A stretch of 64,000 nucleotides of DNA from Prosthecobacter dejongeii (GCF_014203045.1 NZ_JACHIF010000001.1:186001-250000), one strand, 5' to 3'. Counted from the first letter of the stretch, positions 28,406 through 37,296 are shown. Notes: generated by a model not told the origin, from the letters alone. Numbers and translations are program-made.

Positions 28406-30064
28406 ATGACACCCCAGAATGTGGTAGATATGCTCGAAGCCCGGGGCCTGATTGACAATGGCCAGGCTTACGACATTACCCAGGACGCCGTCCACAATGG
28501 CAAAGAAATCCTCCAGGTGGTTCTCGATTATGGCATCTTCACCAGTGAAGATGAATTTTGGGCCCTAGTGGCCGAAGAACTCGGCGCAGACCATTTTGAT
28601 CTGACCGAGTTTGAGCCCCCTACCTCCGTGGTGGGACTCATCCCCGCCGGCATGGCCCGCCTCTACGGGGCCTTCCCCATCACGCTCGATGGCCGCGGCC
28701 TCCACGTCGCTTTTACAGATCCGCTCAATCCGCAGCTCGTTGAAGATCTGCGTTTCGGTCTCGATAAGATCATCGTCCCCGTCGTCGCGCGTCGCAGCCA
28801 GGTGCAGACGCTCATTGACAAACATTATGGCACGGGAGCTCCCAGCATTGATGACATCTTCGGCAATCTCAAAAACGCCGACAAAAACTCCCCAGAAATC
28901 GAGGCCAACTCCGCGCCCATCGTGAAGTTTGTGGACCTCGTGATGACCCAGGCCATCAAAGAGCGCGCTTCGGACATCCACTTTGAGCCGTTCGAGCACG
29001 AATTCAAAATCCGCTATCGCGTGGATGGTGCCCTGTATGAAATGGCCCCACCCCCGGTTCATCTGGCCACCAGCGTCATCTCCCGTATCAAGGTGATGTC
29101 GAACATGAACATCGCCGAGCGGCGCATCCCTCAGGACGGTCGTATCATGACCTCCGTCAATGGCAAGCCCGTGGACATGCGTGTCAGTTCCCTGCCCACT
29201 CAGCATGGCGAATCTGTAGTGCTTCGTGTCCTTGATCGCAGTTCCGTCAATCTGGACCTTGAGCAATTGGGCATGCCCACCCATCTCTTTGATTACATCA
29301 CGGAGACGATCAATAAGCCCAACGGCATCTTCATCGTCACAGGCCCCACGGGTGCGGGCAAGACGACTACTTTGTACGCCTGCCTTCGCCGCATCAATAC
29401 CATTGACACCAAGCTGCTCACCGCTGAAGACCCAGTGGAATATGAGCTGGATGGGGTCATGCAGGTGCCCGTCAACGATGCTGTCGGCCTGACCTTTGCC
29501 CGCGCCCTCCGCGCCTTCCTGCGTCAGGATCCAGACCGCATCATGGTGGGAGAAATGCGTGACAAGGAAACAGCTCAGATTGCCATCCAGGCCTCGCTCA
29601 CAGGTCACTTAGTACTCAGCACTCTGCATACTAACGATGCTGCAGGTGCCGTCACACGTCTTGTGGACATGGGCGTCGAGCCCTTCCTAGTCGCCGCAAC
29701 ATTGGAGGGCGTCCTAGCCCAGCGTTTGCTCCGCACCGTCTGCAAAAACTGCCGTGTGGCTTACGAACCTAGCCTTTCCATCCTCAACCAACTCAATCTC
29801 AGCCAGTCAGATATCGGCGGAAAACAATTTTATACCGGCAACGGCTGCGAAAAATGCGGCGGCAGCGGCTACAAAGGGCGAAAAGGTCTCTACGAACTGC
29901 TTCATGTGAATGATCCCATTCGCGATCTCATCACCCAGCGAGCCCCCACCCTCGTGCTAAAACAAAAAGCCATCGAACTCGGCATGGCCACTCTCCGCGA
30001 AGACGGTCTTCGGAACATTTACGACGGAGAAACCACCATCGAAGAAGTGCTGAAATACACCTGA
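28406..30064 (+). CDS. GspE/PilB-type secretion ATPase (second copy)
   Basis: A 552-residue paralogue of the preceding gene with the same layout: N-terminal MshEN-like region, RASDIHFEPFEHEFKIRYRVDG, Walker A GPTGAGKTTT near residue 312, LLTAEDPVEYELDG, RIMVGEMRDKETAQIAIQ, STLHTNDAAGAVTRL and a CKNC/CEKC zinc pair with GSGYKGRKGLYELLHV. Both copies keep all catalytic motifs. They might drive different fibres, form a mixed hexamer or respond to different signals through their N-terminal domains. No PilT-type retraction signature (AIRNLIRE) is seen in either. Confidence 0.93.
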   Translation: MTPQNVVDMLEARGLIDNGQAYDITQDAVHNGKEILQVVLDYGIFTSEDEFWALVAEELGADHFDLTEFEPPTSVVGLIPAGMARLYGAFPITLDGRGLHVAFTDPLNPQLVEDLRFGLDKIIVPVVARRSQVQTLIDKHYGTGAPSIDDIFGNLKNADKNSPEIEANSAPIVKFVDLVMTQAIKERASDIHFEPFEHEFKIRYRVDGALYEMAPPPVHLATSVISRIKVMSNMNIAERRIPQDGRIMTSVNGKPVDMRVSSLPTQHGESVVLRVLDRSSVNLDLEQLGMPTHLFDYITETINKPNGIFIVTGPTGAGKTTTLYACLRRINTIDTKLLTAEDPVEYELDGVMQVPVNDAVGLTFARALRAFLRQDPDRIMVGEMRDKETAQIAIQASLTGHLVLSTLHTNDAAGAVTRLVDMGVEPFLVAATLEGVLAQRLLRTVCKNCRVAYEPSLSILNQLNLSQSDIGGKQFYTGNGCEKCGGSGYKGRKGLYELLHVNDPIRDLITQRAPTLVLKQKAIELGMATLREDGLRNIYDGETTIEEVLKYT

Positions 30065-30073
30065 TTCAAAGGC

Positions 30074-30098
30074 CAGAAACAGCTCATAGTCGTTTCTG
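30074..30098 (+). other. Intergenic hairpin between ATPase and gspF
   Basis: CAGAAAC (30074-30080) pairs with GTTTCTG (30092-30098). Only short T stretches follow, so this may be a leaky terminator or an mRNA processing point inside the operon rather than its end. Confidence 0.35.
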
Positions 30099-30180
30099 CC
30101 AGCATTTATTTGTTCGACATTCTCCCTCTTGACCCGGTAATCTCAAAAACGCCCCCGAACCCCCGTAGCGCCCATTTTCT

Positions 30181-31458
30181 ATGCCGAAGTTCCACTACAT
30201 CGCCCTCGATCAAAACGGTCAAGAAGTCGCCGGTGAACTCGATGCCTCCAGCGAAGCCGAGGCCATCAATCTCCTCCGCCAGAGCCAGCTTTACCCCACA
30301 CAAGTCGCCCAAGAGGGCAAAGGCGACGCCGCCGTCAAAAAGCGCGCCAAAACCACCGCTGCCCCGAAGGGCAAAGGCAAAGCTGTCAAAGCTGGAGCCA
30401 ATGCCAAGATCAAAGCGAAGGTGCTGATGATTTTCACCCGTCAGCTTGCTACGCTGATTGATTCTGGCCTCCCTCTTCTGCGCGGACTCACCGTGCTGGC
30501 CCGTCAGGAGCCAAACCCCGTGATGAAGAGCACCGTTTCCACCATCGCAGAAAACGTGCAGACCGGCAGCACCTTCTCCGAAACGCTCTCCCAATACCCG
30601 AAGATCTTTAACAAGCTCTACATCAACATGGTGAAAGCCGGGGAGCTGGGCGGGGTGCTCGAAGTCGTTCTCAACCGTCTCGCGGAATACCAAGAGAAGG
30701 CCCAGAAACTGAAGAACAAAGTCGTCGCTGCGATGGTTTACCCCATCATCGTGATGATCATCGCCGTCGTCATCATGGTCTTCCTCATGTTGGTCATCGT
30801 GCCTCGCTTCGAAAAAATCTTCGAAGACATGCTCGGTTCTGCGGACAAGCTCCCTCAGCTAACTAAAATCGTCATCGGCTTCAGTCGCTGGATGGGTGAC
30901 AATTTCCCTTACCTCGTCGCTGGTGTTGTCGTCATCACCGTTGCCTGGAAGCTCTATGCAGCCACCGTCGGCGGTCGTCGTGTCATTGACGGACTCAAAC
31001 TCAAAATCCCCCTGTTTGGTGACGTTCAGCGGAAAACAGCCATCTCCCGTTTCAGCCGCACCCTCGGCACCCTCGTCACTTCCGGTGTTCCCATCCTTCA
31101 GGCTCTCAACATCACCCGGGAAACCGCTGGTAACGTCGTCGTTTCAGACGCCATCACCAAGGTGCATGATGCCGTCAAAGAAGGTGAATCCATGGTGGCC
31201 CCGCTGGAGTCTAGCAACGTCTTCCCTCCGATGGTTATCTCCATGGTAGACGTGGGTGAAGAAACCGGCCAGCTCCCAGAAATGCTCCTCAAAATCGCTG
31301 ACGTGTACGAAGATGAAGTGGACAATGCCGTCTCGGCCCTCACCTCCATGCTTGAGCCTCTCATGATCGTCATGCTCGCTGTGGTCGTCGGTGTCATCGT
31401 GATGGCCCTCTTCCTCCCACTCATCGAGGTGATCAAAGGCCTCAGCGGTGGAGCCTAG
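30181..31458 (+). CDS. GspF/PilC-type inner-membrane platform protein
   Basis: A 425-residue polytopic protein with two T2SSF domains. The first (about 80-205) begins IFTRQLATLIDSGLPLLRGL and the second (about 285-410) FSRTLGTLVTSGVPILQALNITRE. Three membrane segments are apparent (about 180-215, 240-260 and 390-420). The family anchors the assembly ATPase and moves pseudopilins during type II secretion or type IV pilus assembly. A Lys/Ala-rich linker (KKRAKTTAAPKGKGKAVK, residues 55-75) separates an N-terminal piece (FHYIALDQNGQEVAGELDA) from the first domain. The gene lies downstream of the two ATPases and 31 bp before the pseudopilin. Confidence 0.94.
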   Translation: MPKFHYIALDQNGQEVAGELDASSEAEAINLLRQSQLYPTQVAQEGKGDAAVKKRAKTTAAPKGKGKAVKAGANAKIKAKVLMIFTRQLATLIDSGLPLLRGLTVLARQEPNPVMKSTVSTIAENVQTGSTFSETLSQYPKIFNKLYINMVKAGELGGVLEVVLNRLAEYQEKAQKLKNKVVAAMVYPIIVMIIAVVIMVFLMLVIVPRFEKIFEDMLGSADKLPQLTKIVIGFSRWMGDNFPYLVAGVVVITVAWKLYAATVGGRRVIDGLKLKIPLFGDVQRKTAISRFSRTLGTLVTSGVPILQALNITRETAGNVVVSDAITKVHDAVKEGESMVAPLESSNVFPPMVISMVDVGEETGQLPEMLLKIADVYEDEVDNAVSALTSMLEPLMIVMLAVVVGVIVMALFLPLIEVIKGLSGGA

Positions 31459-31489
31459 TTCCTCTCCTTCAACCCAGCCCCCCCAACCT

Positions 31490-32140
31490 ATGAAAAGTCA
31501 TCCCCGGAAACTAGTCCCGGCAGGCTTTACTGTGATCGAACTTCTCGTCGTCATCACGATCATCGCCCTGCTCTTCGCCCTCACCATCGGCGGCTTCACC
31601 TATGCTCAAAAATCCGCTGCACGCAGCCGGACCACAGCAGCGATGAGCGCCATGAAGAGTGCCCTTGAGCGGTATAGCCAAGAATTTGGCGAGTATCCCG
31701 CTCCTCAAAACCCTGGCGACACCATCGCCATTGGCGACAAAACCTACGAGGTGGGTGCAGCAGCCATGCTGTATCAGGCCCTCAGTGGAGATGGTTACGA
31801 CAACATCCTCCTCGCTCAGACTCCGACCAACGGCGGCACCGCCTCCTCGGACGGATCTTTGGAAGAGGCTGAATCGAAAAACGTCATGCTCACCGACATG
31901 CCTAGAGAGTTCTTCATCAACCGTGATGGACGATACTTCATGACCGATGGCTTTGGACGCCCTTTCCAATATGTAAAAGGTGCGCCTCAAGTCGCTGGTG
32001 AACAACCCACTACCATCAACTCCACCTACGACCTTTGGTCTTACGGAGACGATGAAGAAAACACCAGCGCCCGCTCCATTGACACCGTCTCCCCAGGCAC
32101 TGTCAAAGACGCTAGCCAGCGCTGGATCAAAAATTGGTAG
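31490..32140 (+). CDS. Type IV pilin-like/pseudopilin (GspG-type)
   Basis: A 216-residue protein from the ATG at 31490. It has a classical prepilin leader: a short basic peptide (KSHPRKLVPAG) then FTVIELLVVITIIALLFALTIGG, with Glu at +5 after the predicted G/F cleavage. The first helix continues to SAMKSALERYSQEFGEYPAPQN, typical of GspG-like major pseudopilins. The C-terminal part has DGFGRPFQYVKG and YDLWSYGDDEENTSA. It needs a prepilin peptidase (PilD), which is not in this window. The protein would form the fibre of the system whose ATPases and platform precede it. Confidence 0.9.
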   Translation: MKSHPRKLVPAGFTVIELLVVITIIALLFALTIGGFTYAQKSAARSRTTAAMSAMKSALERYSQEFGEYPAPQNPGDTIAIGDKTYEVGAAAMLYQALSGDGYDNILLAQTPTNGGTASSDGSLEEAESKNVMLTDMPREFFINRDGRYFMTDGFGRPFQYVKGAPQVAGEQPTTINSTYDLWSYGDDEENTSARSIDTVSPGTVKDASQRWIKNW

Positions 32141-32196
32141 TCCCTAACTCCGCCCGCTGTGTCGGCAAAGGGCGATAAAAAATCTCATCTTTTCAG

Positions 32197-32227
32197 TTGA
32201 GAAACTTGCGGGGTGGCCGACTATTAC
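32197..32227 (+). promoter_or_regulatory. Possible promoter of tRNA-Leu
   Basis: TTGAGA (32197-32202) and TATTAC (32222-32227) lie 19 bp apart, ending 20 bp before the mature tRNA 5' end. Between and around them an 8-bp stem CGGGGTGG (32209-32216) / CCACCCCG (32227-32234) is also present; without a T-tract it is not a convincing terminator. The spacing is longer than ideal. Confidence 0.3.
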
Positions 32228-32247
32228 CACCCCGACCCAAGGCGTTT

Positions 32248-32332
32248 GCGCGCGTGGCGGAATTGGTAGACGCGCTAGATTCAGGTTCTAGTGAGTAACA
32301 TCGTGGAGGTTCGAGTCCTCTCGCGCGCACCA
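32248..32332 (+). tRNA. tRNA-Leu (anticodon CAG)
   Basis: An 85-nt class II tRNA. The acceptor stem GCGCGCG (32248-32254) pairs with CGCGCGC (32322-32328), followed by discriminator A and an encoded CCA (32330-32332). The anticodon arm is CTAGA-TTCAGGT-TCTAG, giving anticodon CAG for codon CUG. A long variable arm follows, then a T arm with the TTCGAGT loop closed by GAGG/CCTC. All parts match tRNA-Leu. Confidence 0.97.
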
Positions 32333-32353
32333 CCTCAACAACTTGTTGGGGTG
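32331..32353 (+). promoter_or_regulatory. Hairpin spanning the tRNA 3' end and the ubiE leader
   Basis: CACCTCAACA (32331-32340) pairs over ten positions (one T/G) with TGTTGGGGTG (32344-32353) around an ACT loop. The hairpin begins inside the tRNA CCA end and finishes 8 nt before the ubiE start codon. It could act in 3' processing of the tRNA or restrict ubiE translation. Confidence 0.45.
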
Positions 32354-32361
32354 CCTTTCAA

Positions 32362-33042
32362 ATGCAGGACGCTGGTTATGTTAAAAAAGCCTTCGCAGGC
32401 ATTGCCCGGCGTTACATGCTGGCCAATCACGTGCTCAGTCTCGGCATTGATGTACTCTGGCGACAAAAGACCGCCCGCTTCGTCGCCGCAGCTCACCCGA
32501 AGCTCATCCTAGATCTAGCCACCGGCAGTGGCGACCTAGCCCGCGAAGTCCAAAAGCACTGCCCCCAAGCAAAGGTGTTGGGGGCAGATTTTTCCCTGCC
32601 CATGATGAGGGAAGCCCAGGCTCACCAGTTCCACCAGCTCGTCGCCGCAGATGGTACCCAATTACCTTTCCAAAACGGCGCTTTTGATGCACTCACCGTG
32701 GCCTTTGGCCTTCGTAATATGGCCTCTTGGCCAGGAGCTCTGGGTGAGATGAGCCGCGTGCTACAGGCCCAGGGTCGGCTATACGTCCTGGATTTCTCCC
32801 TCCCCACCCTCCCCATCGTTCGCCCACTTTACCTCTTTTATCTCAAAAAGATCATGCCCAGGATCGCTGGCTGGATCACTGGAGAACGCGCCGCCTACGA
32901 ATACTTGTGCAGCTCGGTCGAGCGCTTTCCTTCCGGCGCAGCCATGGAACAAATGATCCGCGAAGCGGGCTTTCAAGCCGTCAGCTCCCACCGCCTTTCC
33001 TTTGGCATCGCCTCCCTCTACATCGGCTCCAAAACAGCGTGA
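32362..33042 (+). CDS. ubiE: Demethylmenaquinone/ubiquinone C-methyltransferase
   Basis: A 226-residue SAM-dependent methyltransferase of the UbiE/MenG (COQ5) family, acting in the last step of menaquinone (or in ubiquinone) synthesis. The N-terminal VKKAFAGIARRYMLANHVLSLGID, the SAM-binding LDLATGSGDLA, ADFSLPMM, DALTVAFGLRNM and the C-terminal EYLCSSVERFPSG are family hallmarks. Verrucomicrobia use menaquinone, so MenG is the more likely role. It starts 30 bp after the tRNA, so the two may share a transcript. Confidence 0.93.
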   Translation: MQDAGYVKKAFAGIARRYMLANHVLSLGIDVLWRQKTARFVAAAHPKLILDLATGSGDLAREVQKHCPQAKVLGADFSLPMMREAQAHQFHQLVAADGTQLPFQNGAFDALTVAFGLRNMASWPGALGEMSRVLQAQGRLYVLDFSLPTLPIVRPLYLFYLKKIMPRIAGWITGERAAYEYLCSSVERFPSGAAMEQMIREAGFQAVSSHRLSFGIASLYIGSKTA

Positions 33043-33147
33043 GCCGGGACGGGTGCTGATTGCTATTTTTACAATACCAGCCAAGCCCCATCACCGCTTT
33101 TCAGAAAAGGTTGTTGGCAACCCCCGAGTGCCATCCTTAGCCGTTCA

Positions 33148-34932
33148 TCAATCCCGCAGCGTCCTGGCTCGATTCGTGTAGAACGTCATTTGCAGGCTGA
33201 GGCTTTCGCGCGGCCCTACTGGGATGGCCACAAGGGCCACGGGGATTTTATATTCAAAATCTACTCGTGCGGGGAAGTCGCGATCAAACGCCATCAGCGG
33301 GCCACGAAATAGAAGATCTGGCCATTCCGAATAGGGGCCCGTGAAGACCTCGTGCAGGTGCGTAACCTGCGTGCTCACGGGTGTCATGATAAAACCCGCT
33401 ACCGGAGTGCCTGCCTCTTTCGCCAGAGACTCCATACGGGTAAAATCGTCACGCTTTACCGGAATCCAGGCGGTCGGAGTATCTGCATACCAAGCCACGA
33501 ACCAAGGTGCATCGGAAAACAATAACTCGTTAGGCTCAATGAGACGACGCACCAGCGAGACGCGATCCGGCACATAAGGCGGCCAGTGAGGATAGATACG
33601 ATTGCGCAGCGTGAGGCCTAACTTTACCTGAGCAGGCAGCACATTCAGCAGCGGCAGCGCCGTCAGCCCGAGAGCGAGAAAGGCGTAACCCCAGCGTGTC
33701 CACAAACCCTGGCCCGTGGGGTAAAGGCGTGCCCAAAGGATGGCTAACATAGCGCTCCCATAAATACTGAGACCTGGGATGAGAAGCGGGTAAAAGGCAT
33801 TGTCATCTCGCTGCTCTCCCGGCAACCCCACAAAACCCATGGCCAGTGCTACACAGAGACATAATACCCCTAGGCTGAGCCGAAGTGTGGCCGCTTCCGT
33901 TCGGCGAAAGCGGTGCATCAGCGCCGCTACAAACGCCATCGCCGGTAGAACGTAGCCCAGATAAGTGGGTAGGCTGCCCAGTTGAGATTGCCAGTTTTGC
34001 AGCAGTTTTCTCAGCAAGTCGGCCACCTGCACAGGCGGCATGGTGAGGGCAAACTGACGCTGCAGCAGGCTCCCATCCAGGGACAAAAGGTGAGCTTGGA
34101 AAAGGGTCTTCGCCGCCCCGAGAGGGTCACCACAGCGCTGCTGAAGCCACCAGCCCCAGCCAGCCAGGGCGAGTGCTGGGAAAATGCCCACCAGGAGTGC
34201 CCCGCTTCGCCTTTGCGGTAGCCCCACCACCGTGGCCAGCACCAGGGCCAGAGCCAACCACACCGCCAACCAGTGAGTTAGCACCAACAACGCGGCCACC
34301 AGACCTAAAAGTAATAAGGACAGCGTGCTGGATTTGCCTTCCTGGGATGACACTGCCGCAGAAACCAGCAAGCGAAAAGCCACCGCCACCAGTGGCAGCA
34401 GCGTGGCCACAGGGCTGCCACTCACAGCCAGGTCCCACAGCGGTTCACAAACCAGCAGCGCCAGCACGGCCACCGCAGCCACCTTTTCATCAAAAAGCAC
34501 GCGGGCGGCCCCGTGAGTCCACAGCAGCGTAAGCAGCAGCCCCACCACCCCATAACAGGCGATGACACGATCCAGCAAATAAATCGAACCCTGGCTGCGT
34601 GGCTCATACGCCAGATGATCCTGTAGGAGGCGAAAGGCTGGGGCCCAAAGCATGGGCTGCAGAGGCGGTTGCGTGATGTCCGCCATGCCTGCAGGGGAAG
34701 CCGGTGCCCTGGCCTCATTCAGCAGCGCCCAGGCATACGGACGGATCACCTTGGTCTGGAAAACATTTCCCCGCGCCAGTTCCCGGGCTACCTGCGCCTG
34801 CTCCATCCCCGCCGGACTACTGAGCCCCCGAAATGTGATGAACACATGCACCAGCGCCAAGCCAATGGCCAGCCCATAAAAAGCGAACCTGAACAGGGGA
34901 TTCCGGGCGGTGCTCGGCGGTTGGAGGGACAT
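33148..34932 (-). CDS. Polytopic GT-C-like membrane protein (glycosyltransferase 39/83-like)
   Basis: A 594-residue integral membrane protein with about ten to twelve hydrophobic segments in the first 430 residues and a soluble C-terminal tail. The first periplasmic loop after TM1 holds GMEQAQVARELARGN with an acidic residue in the position where GT-C enzymes keep their catalytic Asp/Glu, and long hydrophobic helices of the PMT/ArnT type follow. Such enzymes move sugars from polyprenyl carriers to proteins or lipids. The match is by topology and loop pattern only, so the call is tentative. A plain hypothetical membrane protein is the alternative. It is followed on the minus strand by a 105-bp gap and the convergent ubiE. 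Confidence 0.6.
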   Translation of the reverse strand: MSLQPPSTARNPLFRFAFYGLAIGLALVHVFITFRGLSSPAGMEQAQVARELARGNVFQTKVIRPYAWALLNEARAPASPAGMADITQPPLQPMLWAPAFRLLQDHLAYEPRSQGSIYLLDRVIACYGVVGLLLTLLWTHGAARVLFDEKVAAVAVLALLVCEPLWDLAVSGSPVATLLPLVAVAFRLLVSAAVSSQEGKSSTLSLLLLGLVAALLVLTHWLAVWLALALVLATVVGLPQRRSGALLVGIFPALALAGWGWWLQQRCGDPLGAAKTLFQAHLLSLDGSLLQRQFALTMPPVQVADLLRKLLQNWQSQLGSLPTYLGYVLPAMAFVAALMHRFRRTEAATLRLSLGVLCLCVALAMGFVGLPGEQRDDNAFYPLLIPGLSIYGSAMLAILWARLYPTGQGLWTRWGYAFLALGLTALPLLNVLPAQVKLGLTLRNRIYPHWPPYVPDRVSLVRRLIEPNELLFSDAPWFVAWYADTPTAWIPVKRDDFTRMESLAKEAGTPVAGFIMTPVSTQVTHLHEVFTGPYSEWPDLLFRGPLMAFDRDFPARVDFEYKIPVALVAIPVGPRESLSLQMTFYTNRARTLRD

Positions 34933-35073
34933 GAATAAAAACGCTGCTTACTGTTTGCCCTGTTTCAGCAGGATGCAATGCCGCCCCTCCAACAAAAAAA
35001 TCCCTGGGCCGCACGGGGCAGACCAGGGATCAGGGGAAAGACGACCAACGCCTCGGGATAAACCCAGGCAAAA

Positions 35074-36441
35074 TCAGGCGTACGAAGACTCCACGCGGGA
35101 GGCCACGTCACGGTAGCCATAGTCCGCATTGTAGATCTCTTTCAGCGCTTCCAGGTATTGATCTTTCTTGCCCATCTTCTCACTGACCAGGGCCAGTTCG
35201 TAGAGCACTTCCTTCTTCGTATTGTCCATGATGGCCAGCTCCTTCGAGGCATCCAGAAACGCGCTCTGCGCCAGGTCGTTCATGTTCTTTTTCTCAAAGC
35301 AGCGGCCCAGAAGGAGCATCGCTTTGATACGGATGTTCGGGTTACTCTTCGCCTGCTGCAGTTCAGGAATGGCCTCCGTGAACATGCCAGAGTTGAAGAA
35401 CGCCTGGCCGAGATCATAGCGTAGAGCCTTATCCGTCGGGTTACGCTCCACCCGTGCCTTCGCGTCATTGATCATCACCGAGGCACGCTGTTGCCGCACC
35501 TGGGCAAGCTGTGCACGCTTTTCTTCCACGTCCGGTGCATCTGGGTAGGCCTCAATGTGGGCCTGCATCTGCTGAATGTAGAGATCTTCGGCCTTGTCGC
35601 GGATGATTTCCGTACGGCGCTGTAGCGCTACGTCTCCAGGATTCAGCGTCAGGGCGTATTGGTAGAAGTCCAGTGCCGTGCTCGTCTGGTCCAGCTCTTC
35701 AAAGAGCTGCGCCATGCTCTTCACGTAGTTGATGTTAGTTTGGTCCTGGTTGTACAGCTCCGTGAAGTGAGCCAGAAGGGACTCTGTCTGCTCCTGCGTA
35801 CGCCCCTGCTTGTTCAGCATTTCCAGCAGGTTCGCTTCCTTATTGTCCTTCTTGGCGCTGTTTGCATCAGTGCTATTCCAACCTTGGCCTTCGATGGAGG
35901 CACGCGCTGAGGCATCCTTCTCACCTTTGCCCGCGTGGAGGTCCTTCGGGTCCAGCTTCAAAATATCCGCATACACCTTGCTCGCCTCTTTCGGCTTGCC
36001 GTGCGCCATGTAATGCTCTGCCAGCGTGTGCATTACTTTCGTGTTCGTGGGCTGGCCTTTGCAGATGGTCTCCAGCGCAAAGGAGGCCAGATCGGCAAAC
36101 TCCACCTTCAGCGCCAGATCATAAAGCTGCTGATTACCACTGACGCTGTAGGGGTCTTTCTGGAAAACATTTTCCTCCAGGTCCGCAATGGATTCCCAGG
36201 GATCTTTTTTCCCGCCGCCCTTAAACATACCACCGCCAAAGCTGAACTTCCGTCCGCTACCAGCGGCTTCCCCCTCAGCCAGACGCAACCATTTGCGGCC
36301 TTCGAGGAAGTAAGGGACTTCTTTGACGATCGGTAACAGGAGGCTGATGGCGTAGTCCCAGTTCTTTTGCTCAACGGACAACTGGCCTCTTTTCCAGAGA
36401 TTCTGATGCTTGGGTTGCAGTTCGCTCGCGGTAACGATCAT
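35074..36441 (-). CDS. Tetratricopeptide (TPR) repeat protein
   Basis: A helical protein of 455 residues from the ATG at 36441 (MIVTASELQPKHQNLWKRGQ); a frame-extended start at 36495 is less likely because it would run into the upstream gene. TPR-like helix pairs are visible throughout, for example MHTLAEHYMAHGKPKEASKVYADILKLDPKD, FEELDQTSTALDFYQYALTLNPGD, LRYDLGQAFFNSGMFTEAIPELQQA and LGRCFEKKNMNDLAQSAFLDAS. A Gly/Lys-rich patch (GGGMFKGGGKKDPW) lies near residue 75. No signal peptide is present, so it is probably a cytoplasmic scaffold. It starts 4 bp after a tiny membrane protein gene and probably belongs with it. Confidence 0.85.
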   Translation of the reverse strand: MIVTASELQPKHQNLWKRGQLSVEQKNWDYAISLLLPIVKEVPYFLEGRKWLRLAEGEAAGSGRKFSFGGGMFKGGGKKDPWESIADLEENVFQKDPYSVSGNQQLYDLALKVEFADLASFALETICKGQPTNTKVMHTLAEHYMAHGKPKEASKVYADILKLDPKDLHAGKGEKDASARASIEGQGWNSTDANSAKKDNKEANLLEMLNKQGRTQEQTESLLAHFTELYNQDQTNINYVKSMAQLFEELDQTSTALDFYQYALTLNPGDVALQRRTEIIRDKAEDLYIQQMQAHIEAYPDAPDVEEKRAQLAQVRQQRASVMINDAKARVERNPTDKALRYDLGQAFFNSGMFTEAIPELQQAKSNPNIRIKAMLLLGRCFEKKNMNDLAQSAFLDASKELAIMDNTKKEVLYELALVSEKMGKKDQYLEALKEIYNADYGYRDVASRVESSYA

Positions 36442-36445
36442 GATG

Positions 36446-36649
36446 CTATTGGCGTTTCGGGGGGTTAACAGGGGAGTCCTTAGTCTTGGGGTCATCCTTG
36501 CTGGAGACCAGAGTGGTCAGCGTCTGCCATTCCTCGCGCACCCCTTTGCTGAAGCCCTCCATGCTGAAACCGTGCTCAAAGAGCACCATCCAACAGAAAG
36601 TGGCTGCCAGAAAAGCAAGGAGCCAGAGAATTTTTGAAAACAGACGCAT
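36446..36649 (-). CDS. Small single-pass membrane protein upstream of the TPR protein
   Basis: A 67-residue protein from the ATG at 36649. It has one N-terminal membrane segment (LFSKILWLLAFLAATFCWMVLFEHG) and a short charged cytoplasmic or periplasmic tail (EEWQTLTTLVSSKDDPKTKD). It ends 4 bp before the TPR start, the spacing expected of a real operon partner. The amino-acid composition is protein-like. I do not recognise a family. It could anchor the TPR protein at the membrane. Confidence 0.65.
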   Translation of the reverse strand: MRLFSKILWLLAFLAATFCWMVLFEHGFSMEGFSKGVREEWQTLTTLVSSKDDPKTKDSPVNPPKRQ

Positions 36650-36894
36650 GTCCCGGGAAAAATGAAGATTACAAAGAAACTGCCTCACCCGTCCAGCACG
36701 GAGTTTGGTTTTAAAAAACTGCCCTCCAACCTAGCACGGCTCGCGGGTGCAGACTCCGTACCCTTTCTACCCCCAAATGGCTGCTTGGTTGCACAACCCA
36801 GCCACCAAAAAGACAACGATGCTGGCAGGCGCAGATGCCCCTGCAAACAAACTTAGAAAAGCCCCTTCGGAGACTCTTTTCCTTTCATCCAGCA

Positions 36895-37224
36895 TCAGTC
36901 TAAGAAAGAACAAATGTATTCACAGATGCCCTCGCTGACGATGATATCGAAACCCGACTTTGCAGGCACATCAAAAAACTCGCCACCCGTGTAACCCGCC
37001 TTTTCAGCGCTTCCGTCCAACTTCACCTCGCAGGTTCCTGCCACAATTTCCATTCGCTCAGCCTTATCAGTGCCGAAATGGTAAGTACCAGGGTAAATCA
37101 GGCCCAGAGTCTTCTTGCTGCCATCGGCAAACAAGAGGCTGTGACTGACGACCTTACCGTCAAAATAGACATTGGCTTTGGTAACAGCAGTGACATTGGA
37201 GAATTCAGCAGGGATCGCGGACAT
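36895..37224 (-). CDS. ppnP: Pyrimidine/purine nucleoside phosphorylase PpnP
   Basis: A 109-residue cupin of the PpnP (DUF1255, YaiE) family, which cleaves nucleosides with phosphate to a free base and ribose 1-phosphate. The protein matches E. coli PpnP in layout: NVYFDGKVVSHSLLF near the start, a central PGTYHFGTDKAERMEIVAGTCEVKL and a C-terminal FFDVPAKSGFDIIVSEGICEYICSFLD. It appears monocistronic. The 36650-36894 gap downstream has nothing I can support as a gene. Confidence 0.92.
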   Translation of the reverse strand: MSAIPAEFSNVTAVTKANVYFDGKVVSHSLLFADGSKKTLGLIYPGTYHFGTDKAERMEIVAGTCEVKLDGSAEKAGYTGGEFFDVPAKSGFDIIVSEGICEYICSFLD

Positions 37225-37296
37225 AAGTCTCCCAGAATGCCCAGCCTTGGTCCAGGCTCAAGCCCCAGCTTGCGCATTTCTACAGGCCCCCCCGCT

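Noticed and set aside
33097-33122. Two short stems (CTTTTC/GAAAAG and GGTTG/CAACC) between ubiE and the membrane protein gene
   Set aside because: They are short and not followed by a T-tract on either strand; termination cannot be supported.
36838-36895. A possible terminator after ppnP (GAAAAG ... CTTTTC around a TTCG)
   Set aside because: The inner pairing is poor and there is no proper T-run in the minus direction.
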